Of a DNA stretch of 64,000 nucleotides, positions 17,112 through 24,753 are shown one piece after another (positions within the stretch are counted from its first letter, which is position 1; each line of letters begins with the position of its first letter). Origin of the DNA: Caballeronia cordobensis (GTDB lineage: Bacteria > Pseudomonadota > Gammaproteobacteria > Burkholderiales > Burkholderiaceae). The notes under the pieces were generated by a model. The model saw only the letters and a program-made list of their open reading frames with translations, had not been told where the DNA came from and did no database searches. The stretch lies in assembly GCF_001544575.2 (NCBI RefSeq), contig NZ_FCNY02000027.1, forward strand, positions 32,014 through 96,013, read 5' to 3'. The translations under genes and the position numbers were made by a program.

Positions 17112-18002
17112 CTATACCGCGCTTTCGCGCTCGACGAGTTCGCCCAGCGCGCTGCGCAAGGCGTCGGCCTTCTCCGATGAAAGACGCGACAAGGGACGAC
17201 GCGGATTGCCCGCGCCATAACCTGTCATGTCCGCCGCCGCATAAACGGACTGCACGTAATCGCCTTCCCAGATCAGGGACATGACCGGCTCGAGCAGCCG
17301 CCAGATGTCGCGCGCGTCGTCCCATCGATGTTCCTGCGCCGCCGCAACGAATCGAAGGCACGTTTTCGGCGCGAAGTTCGCGCCGCCCCAGATCAGTCCT
17401 TTCACGCCCGCGTACATCGCGTAAGGCACGAGCGCGTCCGCGCCGTTCATCATCGGCAGGCCGGTGCGGATTAGCGCCGCCTGCTTCGCGAGATCGCCGC
17501 TGCTGTCCTTCACCGCGAGGAACTCCGGTATGTCGCAAAGACGGCGCAGCAATGCAGGCGTGATTTCGACGCCGACGGCTTGCGGCACGTTGTATCCGAT
17601 GATCGGAAGTCCGCCGCGTGCGGCCGCCGCATAGAACTCGAAGACACCATCGTCGTCTGTCGGGCCTTCGAAGAACGGCGGCAGCACCATGACGCCGTCG
17701 GCGCCGCAATCGGCGGCATGGCGCGTACGCTCGATGACATCGTCGACAAGCAAAGCCGACGTCTGCGCGATGACTTTGGCGCGGCCATCGATCACCTTCG
17801 CGCCGAACGCGACGAGCGCTTTCGATTCCTCTTGCGAGAGATAGACGTGCATGCCCGTACCGGAACTCAGCACGAAGCCGCGAATGCCTGCGGCAAGATA
17901 GCGCTCGATCAGCGCTTCCAGCCGTGCGTGGTCGGGCTTTCCATTTGCATCGAAAGGAGTGCTAATCGCCAGATTGATGCCGGGAAAAAGAAAATCATTC
18001 AT
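17112..18002 (-). CDS. DHDPS/NAL-family lyase or deaminase
   Basis: A 296-residue class I aldolase-type TIM barrel. The Schiff-base lysine is Lys165 (FLAVKDSSGD) and the catalytic tyrosine is Tyr137 (IIGYNVPQAVG). In hydroxyproline catabolism a member of this family (1-pyrroline-4-hydroxy-2-carboxylate deaminase) makes alpha-ketoglutarate semialdehyde, and the neighbouring DAO-type gene would supply its substrate. Other reactions of the family cannot be excluded. The gene is 41 bp from the GntR stop and 18 bp from the DAO start. Confidence 0.82.
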   Translation of the reverse strand: MNDFLFPGINLAISTPFDANGKPDHARLEALIERYLAAGIRGFVLSSGTGMHVYLSQEESKALVAFGAKVIDGRAKVIAQTSALLVDDVIERTRHAADCGADGVMVLPPFFEGPTDDDGVFEFYAAAARGGLPIIGYNVPQAVGVEITPALLRRLCDIPEFLAVKDSSGDLAKQAALIRTGLPMMNGADALVPYAMYAGVKGLIWGGANFAPKTCLRFVAAAQEHRWDDARDIWRLLEPVMSLIWEGDYVQSVYAAADMTGYGAGNPRRPLSRLSSEKADALRSALGELVERESAV

Positions 18003-18043
18003 GTCTTTAAGGTCGCGTCAGATTGAAATCGTCGAGAACAACG

Positions 18044-18769
18044 TCAGAACTCGATCGCCACGGCAACGCCTTCGGGCGCTACGTAGGAAGCCATGTTGCG
18101 CCGCGCCAGATAGACGTGCTCGCGCACGATCTCACCGGCGGCGTCGGCATCGCGACGCTGAATCGCATCGATGATGTCTTCGTGTTGCTGCACCGCCTCC
18201 GCGAGTTCGGCGTCCATGCGCTCGTCGCGCGGCTGATAAAAGGTCTTGCCGAGCCGTGCATGGTCGATCAGCAAACGGCACAGGCTCGGCAGCAGATAAG
18301 GGTTATGCGCCATCTTGCCGATCGCGAAGTGAAAGTGATCGTTTTCGAGCACGCGTTCATCCACCGCATTGCCTTCGACCGCCGCGCGAAAGCGTTCCTG
18401 TATGCGTTTGAGTCCGTCTATTTCCGCTTGCGTCGCATGCGCCGCCGCCAGCTTGGTCGTGGCGACATAGATAAGCGGGGCCGCAAGAAAGTAATTGCGC
18501 AGCGAGTCATAGTTCATCGACGCCACGCGGGCCGTGCGATTCGCTTCGAGCTCGATATAACCCTCGGCTGCCATCTGCCGCATGAGTTCACGTACCGGCG
18601 GCCGCGATAGACCGAACTCCTCGGCGAGCGCCACTTCGTCCAGGCTCGCGCCCGGCGCAAGTTCCATGCGCAAGATACGGTGCCGAAGCGCTTGCGCGAG
18701 TGTCGCCTTGCGGTCTTGCGACGGCGCTTGTGCATCGTCCCGGTCGAGTTCCTCCACGTTCCGCTTCAT
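18044..18769 (-). CDS. GntR-family (FCD) transcriptional regulator
   Basis: A 241-residue regulator with an N-terminal winged HTH (LDEVALAEEFGLSRPPVRELMRQ) and a C-terminal FCD ligand domain with metal-type His residues (DHFHFAIGKMAHNPYL and VREHVYLAR). The ATG at 18769 follows AGGAGAGCAC and is preferred to one at 18790. It heads the operon GntR, DHDPS-like, DAO, LysR. It probably represses that operon in the absence of a pathway metabolite. Confidence 0.87.
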   Translation of the reverse strand: MKRNVEELDRDDAQAPSQDRKATLAQALRHRILRMELAPGASLDEVALAEEFGLSRPPVRELMRQMAAEGYIELEANRTARVASMNYDSLRNYFLAAPLIYVATTKLAAAHATQAEIDGLKRIQERFRAAVEGNAVDERVLENDHFHFAIGKMAHNPYLLPSLCRLLIDHARLGKTFYQPRDERMDAELAEAVQQHEDIIDAIQRRDADAAGEIVREHVYLARRNMASYVAPEGVAVAIEF

Positions 18770-18792
18770 GTGCTCTCCTGTTGTGCGCATCG

Positions 18793-18833
18793 TGTGTCTT
18801 CAATTTGTATTCGTCAAGACTTCAATGTGTCTT
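18793..18833. repeat. repeated TTCAAT/TGTGTCTT motif ahead of the GntR gene
   Basis: TGTGTCTTCAAT (18793-18804) and ACTTCAATGTGTCTT (18819-18833) repeat the same words in the region between the GntR start and LysR-box promoter 3. They may be autoregulatory sites of the GntR protein; only position supports this. Confidence 0.35.
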
Positions 18834-18887
18834 ATCAGGGAATTCACGGATATGTGCGGCCATCCTGCGGGTAAATGCGTCGAACGC

Positions 18888-18955
18888 GCATAACTTAATG
18901 TAATGCGGCCTGGAAAATAAAGCCCATTGACGCTGTTATCGACGCCCTCAATACT
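18888..18955 (+). promoter_or_regulatory. LysR-box promoter 3 (M24 enzyme-fdhA operon)
   Basis: GCATAACTTAATGTAATGC (18888-18906), a 7-5-7 dyad with one mismatch, is followed after exactly 20 bp (containing GGAAAATAAA) by TTGACG (18927-18932), a 17-bp spacer and AATACT (18950-18955). This matches promoters 1 and 2 base for base at most positions. Confidence 0.85.
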
Positions 18956-19051
18956 CAGCGCTCAAACGAGGCGGTCTGAACCTGACGAGCAATACAAAAA
19001 GAGCGGGCGCATAGCTCGACACATCCACAAACGTGCCTGGAGCAAACAGGA

Positions 19052-20269
19052 ATGGCGCATAACGAGCTTCAAGCGGTCCAGTTGAGTGAGAGAGACAGAC
19101 TTCTGCATGATGTGCGCGCGTATCGACTCGCACGCGTGCAGGAGCAGTTACGCAAGCACGACTGTCCGGCAATCCTGCTATACGACCCGGTGAACATTCG
19201 CTATGCCACCGATACGTCCAACATGCAGGTATGGGCAGGCCGCAATCCCGCGCGCTATGTGATGGTCTTCGCCGACGGCCGTATCGTCGCGTGGGAATTT
19301 CACAGCAGCGAGCATGTCTGGGACGGACTGAACCTCGATGTCGAACTGCGCGGCGCGCTCAGTTGGACATTCTTCAACGCGGGCCACGAAGCGGAACGCC
19401 GCGCGCAAGCGTGGGGCGCCGAGATCGTCGATGTGCTCACTCAGCACGCGCCCAATGGCCGCGTGCTTGCCGTGGACCGGCTCGATCCGTTCGGCACGGC
19501 GTATCTGGAAAAGCAAGGCATCACCCTGCTCGACGGGCAGGCCTTGATGGAAACCGCGCGGCTCATCAAGTCGCCGGGCGAACTCGTTCTTATCGGCGAA
19601 TCGCTGCGCACCGCGGAGAAAGGTATCGAACGCATGCGCCGCGAGCTACGCCCGGGACTGACCGAGAACGACATCTGGGCGCATCTTCACTTCGAGAACA
19701 TCCGCAACGGCGGAGAGTGGATCGAAACGCGGCTGCTCGCTTCGGGCGATCGAACGAATCCGTGGATGCACGAGTGCTCGTCGCGCGTATTGCAAAGCGG
19801 CGATCTGCTCGCATTCGACACCGACATGGTCGGACCGAACGGCTATTGCTCGGATATCTCCAGAACATGGCGGGTCGGCGACGGCCGGCCATCGGATGAC
19901 CAACGCAAGCTCTATGAACTCGCGTATGCACAGGTCCACTACAACATGGATCTCCTGCGCCCCGGCATGACGTTCAAGGAGTTTTCGGAAAAGGCATGGA
20001 AGATTCCGGATCAGTTCGTGAAGAACCGGTACTGCTGCCTTGCACATGGCATCGGCATGGTCGATGAATATCCTTCCATCGCGCATCAGGTCGATTGGGA
20101 AAGCTCGGGTTATGACGGACGTTTCGAAACCGGCATGACGGTGTGCGTCGAAAGTTATATCGGCGCTGAAGGCGGCACGCAGGGCGTCAAACTCGAACAA
20201 CAGGTCGTGCTCACCGAAAACGGCTGCATCGCGCTGACGGATTGCAGTTTCGAAACCGACTGGCTGTAG
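19052..20269 (+). CDS. M24-family DddP-like lyase/hydrolase
   Basis: A 405-residue M24 (creatinase/prolidase-fold) enzyme. The metal ligands are Asp256, Asp268, His332, Glu367 and Glu382, and an extra acid, Asp338, lies in HGIGMVDEYP. As I recall the numbering of Ruegeria DddP (Asp295, 307, His371, Glu406, 421 and catalytic Asp377), every spacing is identical. The segments DPVNIRYATDTSNMQ and GGEWIETRLLASGDRTNPW also match DddP closely. DddP cleaves dimethylsulfoniopropionate to DMS and acrylate. In this context a related onium substrate, for example a hydroxyproline betaine, is equally possible. It is driven by promoter 3 and followed 25 bp later by fdhA. Confidence 0.8.
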   Translation: MAHNELQAVQLSERDRLLHDVRAYRLARVQEQLRKHDCPAILLYDPVNIRYATDTSNMQVWAGRNPARYVMVFADGRIVAWEFHSSEHVWDGLNLDVELRGALSWTFFNAGHEAERRAQAWGAEIVDVLTQHAPNGRVLAVDRLDPFGTAYLEKQGITLLDGQALMETARLIKSPGELVLIGESLRTAEKGIERMRRELRPGLTENDIWAHLHFENIRNGGEWIETRLLASGDRTNPWMHECSSRVLQSGDLLAFDTDMVGPNGYCSDISRTWRVGDGRPSDDQRKLYELAYAQVHYNMDLLRPGMTFKEFSEKAWKIPDQFVKNRYCCLAHGIGMVDEYPSIAHQVDWESSGYDGRFETGMTVCVESYIGAEGGTQGVKLEQQVVLTENGCIALTDCSFETDWL

Positions 20270-20294
20270 TTATCGCATTTCATCAGGAGACAGC

Positions 20295-21497
20295 ATGTCA
20301 GGCAATCGTGGAGTGGTGTATGTAGGGCCGGGAAAAGTCGAAGTGCGCAGCATCGCGTTTCCGGAACTGGTGGACCCTGCCGGCCGCAAGGCCAATCATG
20401 GCGTGATACTCAAAGTCGTCGCGACGAATATCTGCGGATCGGATCAGCATATGGTCCGCGGCCGAACGACCGCACCCGCGGGGCTTGTGCTCGGCCATGA
20501 GATCACGGGCGAAGTGATCGAGGTCGGCGCGGACGTCACGACGCTGCAAAAAGGCGATCTCGTTTCCGTGCCGTTCAACGTGGCCTGCGGCCGTTGCCCG
20601 ATGTGCAAAGCGCAGAACACCGGTGTCTGCCTGACCGTGAACCCCGCGCGCGCCGGCGGCGCCTATGGCTATGTCGACATGGGCGGCTGGATCGGCGGTC
20701 AGGCGGAATACGTCATGGTCCCGTATGCGGACTTCAATCTGCTGAAGTTTCCCGACCGCGATCGCGCAATGGCCAAGATTCGCGATCTCACCTGCCTGTC
20801 CGATATCCTGCCGACCGGTTATCACGGCGCAGTGACGGCGGGCGTCGGACCGGGCTCGACGGTGTATGTGGCGGGCGCGGGTCCGGTCGGCCTTGCCGCT
20901 GCCGCGTCCGCGAGACTGCTCGGCGCGGCCGTCACCATCGTCGGCGACGTGAATCCGGTGCGTCTCGAACATGCGCGAAAAGTCGGCTTCGAGACCGTCG
21001 ATCTATCCAAGGATGCATCGCTGGCTGAACAGATCGCGGCGCTGCTCGGCGAGCCGGAAGTGGATTGCGCGATCGATTGCGTCGGCTTCGAAGCGCGCGG
21101 TCATGGACACTCGGGCTCGCAAGCCGAGGCGCCCGCCACCGTGCTCAACTCGCTGATGGAAATCACGCGCGCGGCGGGCAAGATCGGCATTCCGGGCCTC
21201 TACGTCACCGACGATCCCGGCGCCACCGACGCCGCCGCGAAGCACGGCAGTCTCTCGGTGCGCTTCGGCCTCGGCTGGGCGAAGTCGCATTCCTTCTTCA
21301 CGGGGCAAACGCCCGTGATGAAGTACAACCGCAATCTGATGCAAGCGATCCTCTGGGACCGCCTGAACATCGCCGAAGTCGTGAACGTGTCCGTCATCGA
21401 ACTCGATCATGCACCCGGTGGCTATGCCGAATTCGATTCGGGCGTGCCTAAGAAATTCGTCATCGATCCACATGGCAGTTTGCTGGCAGCCGCCTGA
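20295..21497 (+). CDS. fdhA: glutathione-independent formaldehyde dehydrogenase
   Basis: A 400-residue zinc MDR enzyme matching FdhA of pseudomonads and Burkholderia. The catalytic zinc ligands are in NICGSDQHMV and GHEITGEV, and the structural zinc cysteines are in CGRCPMCKAQNTGVC. The NAD motif is VYVAGAGPVGLAAAASARLLG, and the family insertion ARGHGHSGSQAEAPATVLN is present. It oxidises formaldehyde to formate with a tightly bound NAD. Being cotranscribed with the DddP-like gene and coregulated with betaine-type genes, it suggests that the pathway releases formaldehyde through N-demethylation. Confidence 0.92.
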   Translation: MSGNRGVVYVGPGKVEVRSIAFPELVDPAGRKANHGVILKVVATNICGSDQHMVRGRTTAPAGLVLGHEITGEVIEVGADVTTLQKGDLVSVPFNVACGRCPMCKAQNTGVCLTVNPARAGGAYGYVDMGGWIGGQAEYVMVPYADFNLLKFPDRDRAMAKIRDLTCLSDILPTGYHGAVTAGVGPGSTVYVAGAGPVGLAAAASARLLGAAVTIVGDVNPVRLEHARKVGFETVDLSKDASLAEQIAALLGEPEVDCAIDCVGFEARGHGHSGSQAEAPATVLNSLMEITRAAGKIGIPGLYVTDDPGATDAAAKHGSLSVRFGLGWAKSHSFFTGQTPVMKYNRNLMQAILWDRLNIAEVVNVSVIELDHAPGGYAEFDSGVPKKFVIDPHGSLLAAA

Positions 21498-21521
21498 CAT
21501 AACCACCTGTTTCAACGCTCG

Positions 21522-21546
21522 AACGCCCGCATTCGATGCGGGCGTT
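21522..21546 (+). terminator. terminator after fdhA
   Basis: An 11-bp perfect stem (AACGCCCGCAT / ATGCGGGCGTT) with a TCG loop lies 25 bp after the fdhA stop and is followed by TGCGTTTTG. Confidence 0.75.
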
Positions 21547-21578
21547 TGCGTTTTGCCGCGGGTCGCTAAAATGGCGGC

Positions 21579-22322
21579 ATGTCGAATGCACTTTACAAAC
21601 GCTCGCGGCACGAACCCGAATTGCCGCTTCACACACCGAGCACCGCGTCACTCGCCGTCGCGGCCGCCATTGCGATGATCGCGTGGCTCGCGTTCGCAGC
21701 GCAAACGGATATCACCGTCGCGCGGCTCGTGAATCGCGGCTATACCGTGTTCGATGGCCTCGCGCGCATGAGCAGCTATCTGACGAACGTGACGGTGCTG
21801 CTCACCGCGTTCTGTTTCACTTGTGTCGCGACGCGCGCGCAATTTCCGCTGGCCCGGTTCTTTCGCAAGCCGACCGTCATCACCGCGGTGGTCGTGTATA
21901 TCGTCTTCGTCGGGATCGCGTATAACGCATTGCTGCGCTATCTGTGGACGCCGTCGGGTTATCGCGCCCTCGTCAATGAATCGCTGCATACGGTCGTGCC
22001 CGCGCTGGCTGCCTTGTACTGGCTGCTGTTCGTGCCGCGCTTTCATCTGTCGTGGCGGCGATGCGCATTCTGGCTCGTCTATCCGCTGTCTTATCTTTGC
22101 ATCACGCTATGGCGCGGCAGCCTGTCCGACTTCTATCCTTATCCATTCATCAATGTTACGGAACTCGGCTATGAACGCGTGCTCGTCAATGCGACGATGC
22201 TCGTCGGCGCGTTCATCGTGCTGATGAGCGTGTTTCTCGTGATCAATCACCGGCGTCAGGACTTGAACGTGGCCGATCCGGAAGTCGAGTCGGGCGATTC
22301 GTCTTCCGGCGGCGTCGACTAA
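21579..22322 (+). CDS. Pr6Pr family membrane protein
   Basis: A 247-residue protein with six predicted transmembrane segments. The motifs ARMSSYLTNVTVLLTAFCF, YNALLRYLW, HTVVPALAALYWLLFVP and YPFINV identify the Pr6Pr (FAR-17a/AIG1-like) family. The C-terminal 20 residues are acidic. Its function in bacteria is not established. It is convergent with and overlaps the MFS gene by 4 bp at the stops. Confidence 0.75.
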   Translation: MSNALYKRSRHEPELPLHTPSTASLAVAAAIAMIAWLAFAAQTDITVARLVNRGYTVFDGLARMSSYLTNVTVLLTAFCFTCVATRAQFPLARFFRKPTVITAVVVYIVFVGIAYNALLRYLWTPSGYRALVNESLHTVVPALAALYWLLFVPRFHLSWRRCAFWLVYPLSYLCITLWRGSLSDFYPYPFINVTELGYERVLVNATMLVGAFIVLMSVFLVINHRRQDLNVADPEVESGDSSSGGVD

Positions 22323-23542
22323 CTTTGTGCGCGCTCGCGGTTCACGACGAGATCCGCAATAAAGGCAAGCGCCAGCGCACACGCGCCGCACGCAAAGATC
22401 AGCGCGTAGTTGTTGTGCGTGTGCGAGAACAGAAACGAATAGCCGTATCCCGCGAGCGCCTGGCACAGCGCAAATGCGGATGTCGCCCTGCTCCATGCGG
22501 CGCGCTGCTCGGTGTGATCGTGCGGCAGTAGTTCATGCACGCGGCCAAGCGCGAGCGGCACGATTCCCGGCGTGAAGATCCCGAGCGCGACGGTTGCGAC
22601 GGCAATCGCAGTCGGATTCGCCGATAACGCCAGCAGCGCCGCCGCGCACGCCTGCCCCAACAAGGCATAACGGTATGCCAGACGAAAGCCGATGCGATCG
22701 CCCACGTTGCCGCAGATAAGCGGCCCGAATATCGCCGCGACGCCATACAGCACCCAGTAGCGCGCACCCACTTCCGCCCCGCGCCCATAGCCGCGCGCGA
22801 TCCAGTCGACGAGCAGAATCATTGCGGGCACGAGGCCGAACGCATTCGCCGCATATTGCGCGTAGAGAAGGCGCAGACGCGTGCCGTGATGCGCGGTGGA
22901 ACGGATCGCCGCGCGCTGTGTTGCCGCGGCTGGCGGAGCCGACGCGGGCCAGCCGAACCACGCTATCGCGGTGAGCACGAGCGAGAACACGCCAAGACCG
23001 ATCCAGGTGTCGTAGAGGCCGTGCGGGATGAGCTTCGGTATCAGCGTGCCCGATGCGGCGATACCGAAGCCCAGGCCGAGAAAGATCATCCCGCTCGCGA
23101 AGCCACGACGCGCGGGCGGAATGTGCGGCAGGATCGTCGTGGCGACGAGCACCATGATCGCGCCGCCCGACAGCCCCGATAGAAAGCGCCACGCAAAGAA
23201 CCACGTTATCGACAACGGATAGGCACACGCGAAAAACGCGGCCGTCGCCACGGCCATCAGGAGACGCAGCGCGTGACGGTTCGTGAGCGCATTCGCTATC
23301 GCGCGGCCAAAGAGCGCGCCCGCGAAATAGCCCGCGAAATTCGCCGCGCCGAGCGTCACCGCTTGCGACGACGTGAACCAGTGCGCTTCGATGAGCGGCG
23401 GTATGAGCGGCGTATAGGCGAAGCGCGCAAGGCCGATCGCCACGAGACTCGCGCAAAAGCCCGCCAGCATGGCGAAGAGCGTGCGTGCATCGAGTGAAGC
23501 GTTTTGATCGGCGCGTGCGGCCGATCCCGTTTGATTCGACAT
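22319..23542 (-). CDS. YbfB/YjiJ-type MFS transporter
   Basis: A 407-residue major facilitator with 12 hydrophobic segments. The first, LARFAYTPLIPPLIEAHWF, and SGGAIMVLVATTI are typical of the YbfB/YjiJ family. The ATG at 23542 follows GGGAG and is preferred to an in-frame ATG at 23575. A TetR gene lies immediately upstream on the same strand and probably controls it. The substrate is unknown. Confidence 0.82.
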   Translation of the reverse strand: MSNQTGSAARADQNASLDARTLFAMLAGFCASLVAIGLARFAYTPLIPPLIEAHWFTSSQAVTLGAANFAGYFAGALFGRAIANALTNRHALRLLMAVATAAFFACAYPLSITWFFAWRFLSGLSGGAIMVLVATTILPHIPPARRGFASGMIFLGLGFGIAASGTLIPKLIPHGLYDTWIGLGVFSLVLTAIAWFGWPASAPPAAATQRAAIRSTAHHGTRLRLLYAQYAANAFGLVPAMILLVDWIARGYGRGAEVGARYWVLYGVAAIFGPLICGNVGDRIGFRLAYRYALLGQACAAALLALSANPTAIAVATVALGIFTPGIVPLALGRVHELLPHDHTEQRAAWSRATSAFALCQALAGYGYSFLFSHTHNNYALIFACGACALALAFIADLVVNRERAQS

Positions 23543-23611
23543 GACGAAAGCTCCCGCAGCCGTGCGTGGCAGCACGCGGCCGGTCGATGTAACGTGAGAA
23601 GAATTGAAGAA

Positions 23612-24226
23612 CTAGCGCTTGCCGGCGGTCAGGCCGAGCGGCGGGAGCTTCAGCATCGCCAGCGTGGGCGCGACAGCGCCAGTCAGCACCGCCGGCTCCG
23701 GATCGACGCGCGCCAGCACGCGCACGCCGATCAGCAAGGCGAGCAGGCTGGATGCGGCGGCTTCGGCGGACACCACGCGCTCGATGTCGCCGCTTTTCAG
23801 GCCAGCCTTCATGCAGCGCTCGAAGAACGCACGCAGCACGGACATTTCTGCTGCAATGAGTTCGCGAAACGCGTCGTCCTCCGGCGATGCGCCGAGCGCC
23901 GCATTGACCAGCATGCAGCCGCGCCGATGCGCATCCGACACCGAACGTTCGATGATCTCGCGAAAAAACGCGGTGATCGCGCGAGAAGGCGTCATCGTCG
24001 ATTCGAGCCGCTGGATGCGCTCGCGCAACGTGTTGTCGAGATAGTGCTGGAGCGCGCGCAGAAAGAGCGCGCGCTTGTCGCCGAACGCGTTGTAGAGACT
24101 CGGTTGCGTAAGGCCCGTGTACTGCACGAGATCACGCGTGGAAGTGCCGTCGTAGCCGTGCGTCCAGAACGCATCGGCAACGGCGTCCAGCACGCTGTCT
24201 TCGTCGAAATTGCGCGGTCGCGCCAT
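23612..24226 (-). CDS. TetR/AcrR-family regulator
   Basis: A 204-residue repressor. The N-terminal HTH reads SVLDAVADAFWTHGYDGTSTRDLVQYTGLTQPSLYNAFGDK split over helices 1-3, and the ligand domain follows. It precedes the MFS gene by 69 bp and has two operator-like repeats just upstream of its start, so autoregulation together with the transporter is likely. Confidence 0.87.
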   Translation of the reverse strand: MARPRNFDEDSVLDAVADAFWTHGYDGTSTRDLVQYTGLTQPSLYNAFGDKRALFLRALQHYLDNTLRERIQRLESTMTPSRAITAFFREIIERSVSDAHRRGCMLVNAALGASPEDDAFRELIAAEMSVLRAFFERCMKAGLKSGDIERVVSAEAAASSLLALLIGVRVLARVDPEPAVLTGAVAPTLAMLKLPPLGLTAGKR

Positions 24227-24260
24227 GGTCGTGCTCCATCGATTCGTCGCGCCGATGTTC

Positions 24261-24305
24261 TATATCGGACGATACAAAACGATTATATATCGATGGATAC
24301 AAAAC
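24261..24305. promoter_or_regulatory. tandem TetR operator-like repeats
   Basis: The 20-bp unit TATATCGNNNGATACAAAAC occurs twice (24261-24280 and 24286-24305) at a 25-bp period. Each unit contains a dyad (TATCG-GA-CGATA perfect, TATCG-AT-GGATA with one mismatch). The pair sits 35-79 bp upstream of the TetR start. Confidence 0.6.
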
Positions 24306-24416
24306 CGCGCGAAATCTCCATGACGCGAGGCGGGTTTCGTTTTTTGCGAAGGAATCGACTGAGGAAAGACGGAGCGCTTCGAGGACGCGCCTGCATCCCC
24401 GAAGGCGTGGACGCGG

Positions 24417-24725
24417 TCAGGCTTCTTTCGTATCGAACATCAGCAGTTCGACGCCGGCTTGCGCGAAATTGCCGAGATCGGCGGCGGTCTTCTGTCCTTC
24501 GGGCGATTCGAGTGCGGCTTTGATCGCGTCGAGCGAATCGAACTGCAGCAGCGCAACGAGGTGATACGGTGAATCGCCCGATGCCGCCACGACCGGCCCC
24601 GTGCTGATTTCATAGCGCCGCAGGCCCGGCAGCGTCTTCGCGAGCGGCGCATGCGTCGAGGCGTAGTAGTCGTCGAATGCTTTCGTGTCGGGCGGATTCT
24701 TGTATAGCGCTACGATCTGGGCCAT
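24417..24725 (-). CDS. EthD-family protein
   Basis: A 102-residue ferredoxin-like-fold protein: AQIVALYKNPPDTKAFDDYY, then a conserved HAPLAKTLPGLRRYEIS motif, and a C-terminal LLMFDTKEA. The start at 24725 follows AGGAGACAGGACG. It is the last gene of the quinoprotein accessory run, 28 bp after the MBL-fold gene. EthD proteins are dimeric and often assist oxygenases or detoxify intermediates; the role here is unknown. Confidence 0.78.
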   Translation of the reverse strand: MAQIVALYKNPPDTKAFDDYYASTHAPLAKTLPGLRRYEISTGPVVAASGDSPYHLVALLQFDSLDAIKAALESPEGQKTAADLGNFAQAGVELLMFDTKEA

Positions 24726-24753
24726 CGTCCTGTCTCCTGTGGGTGGTACGGCA

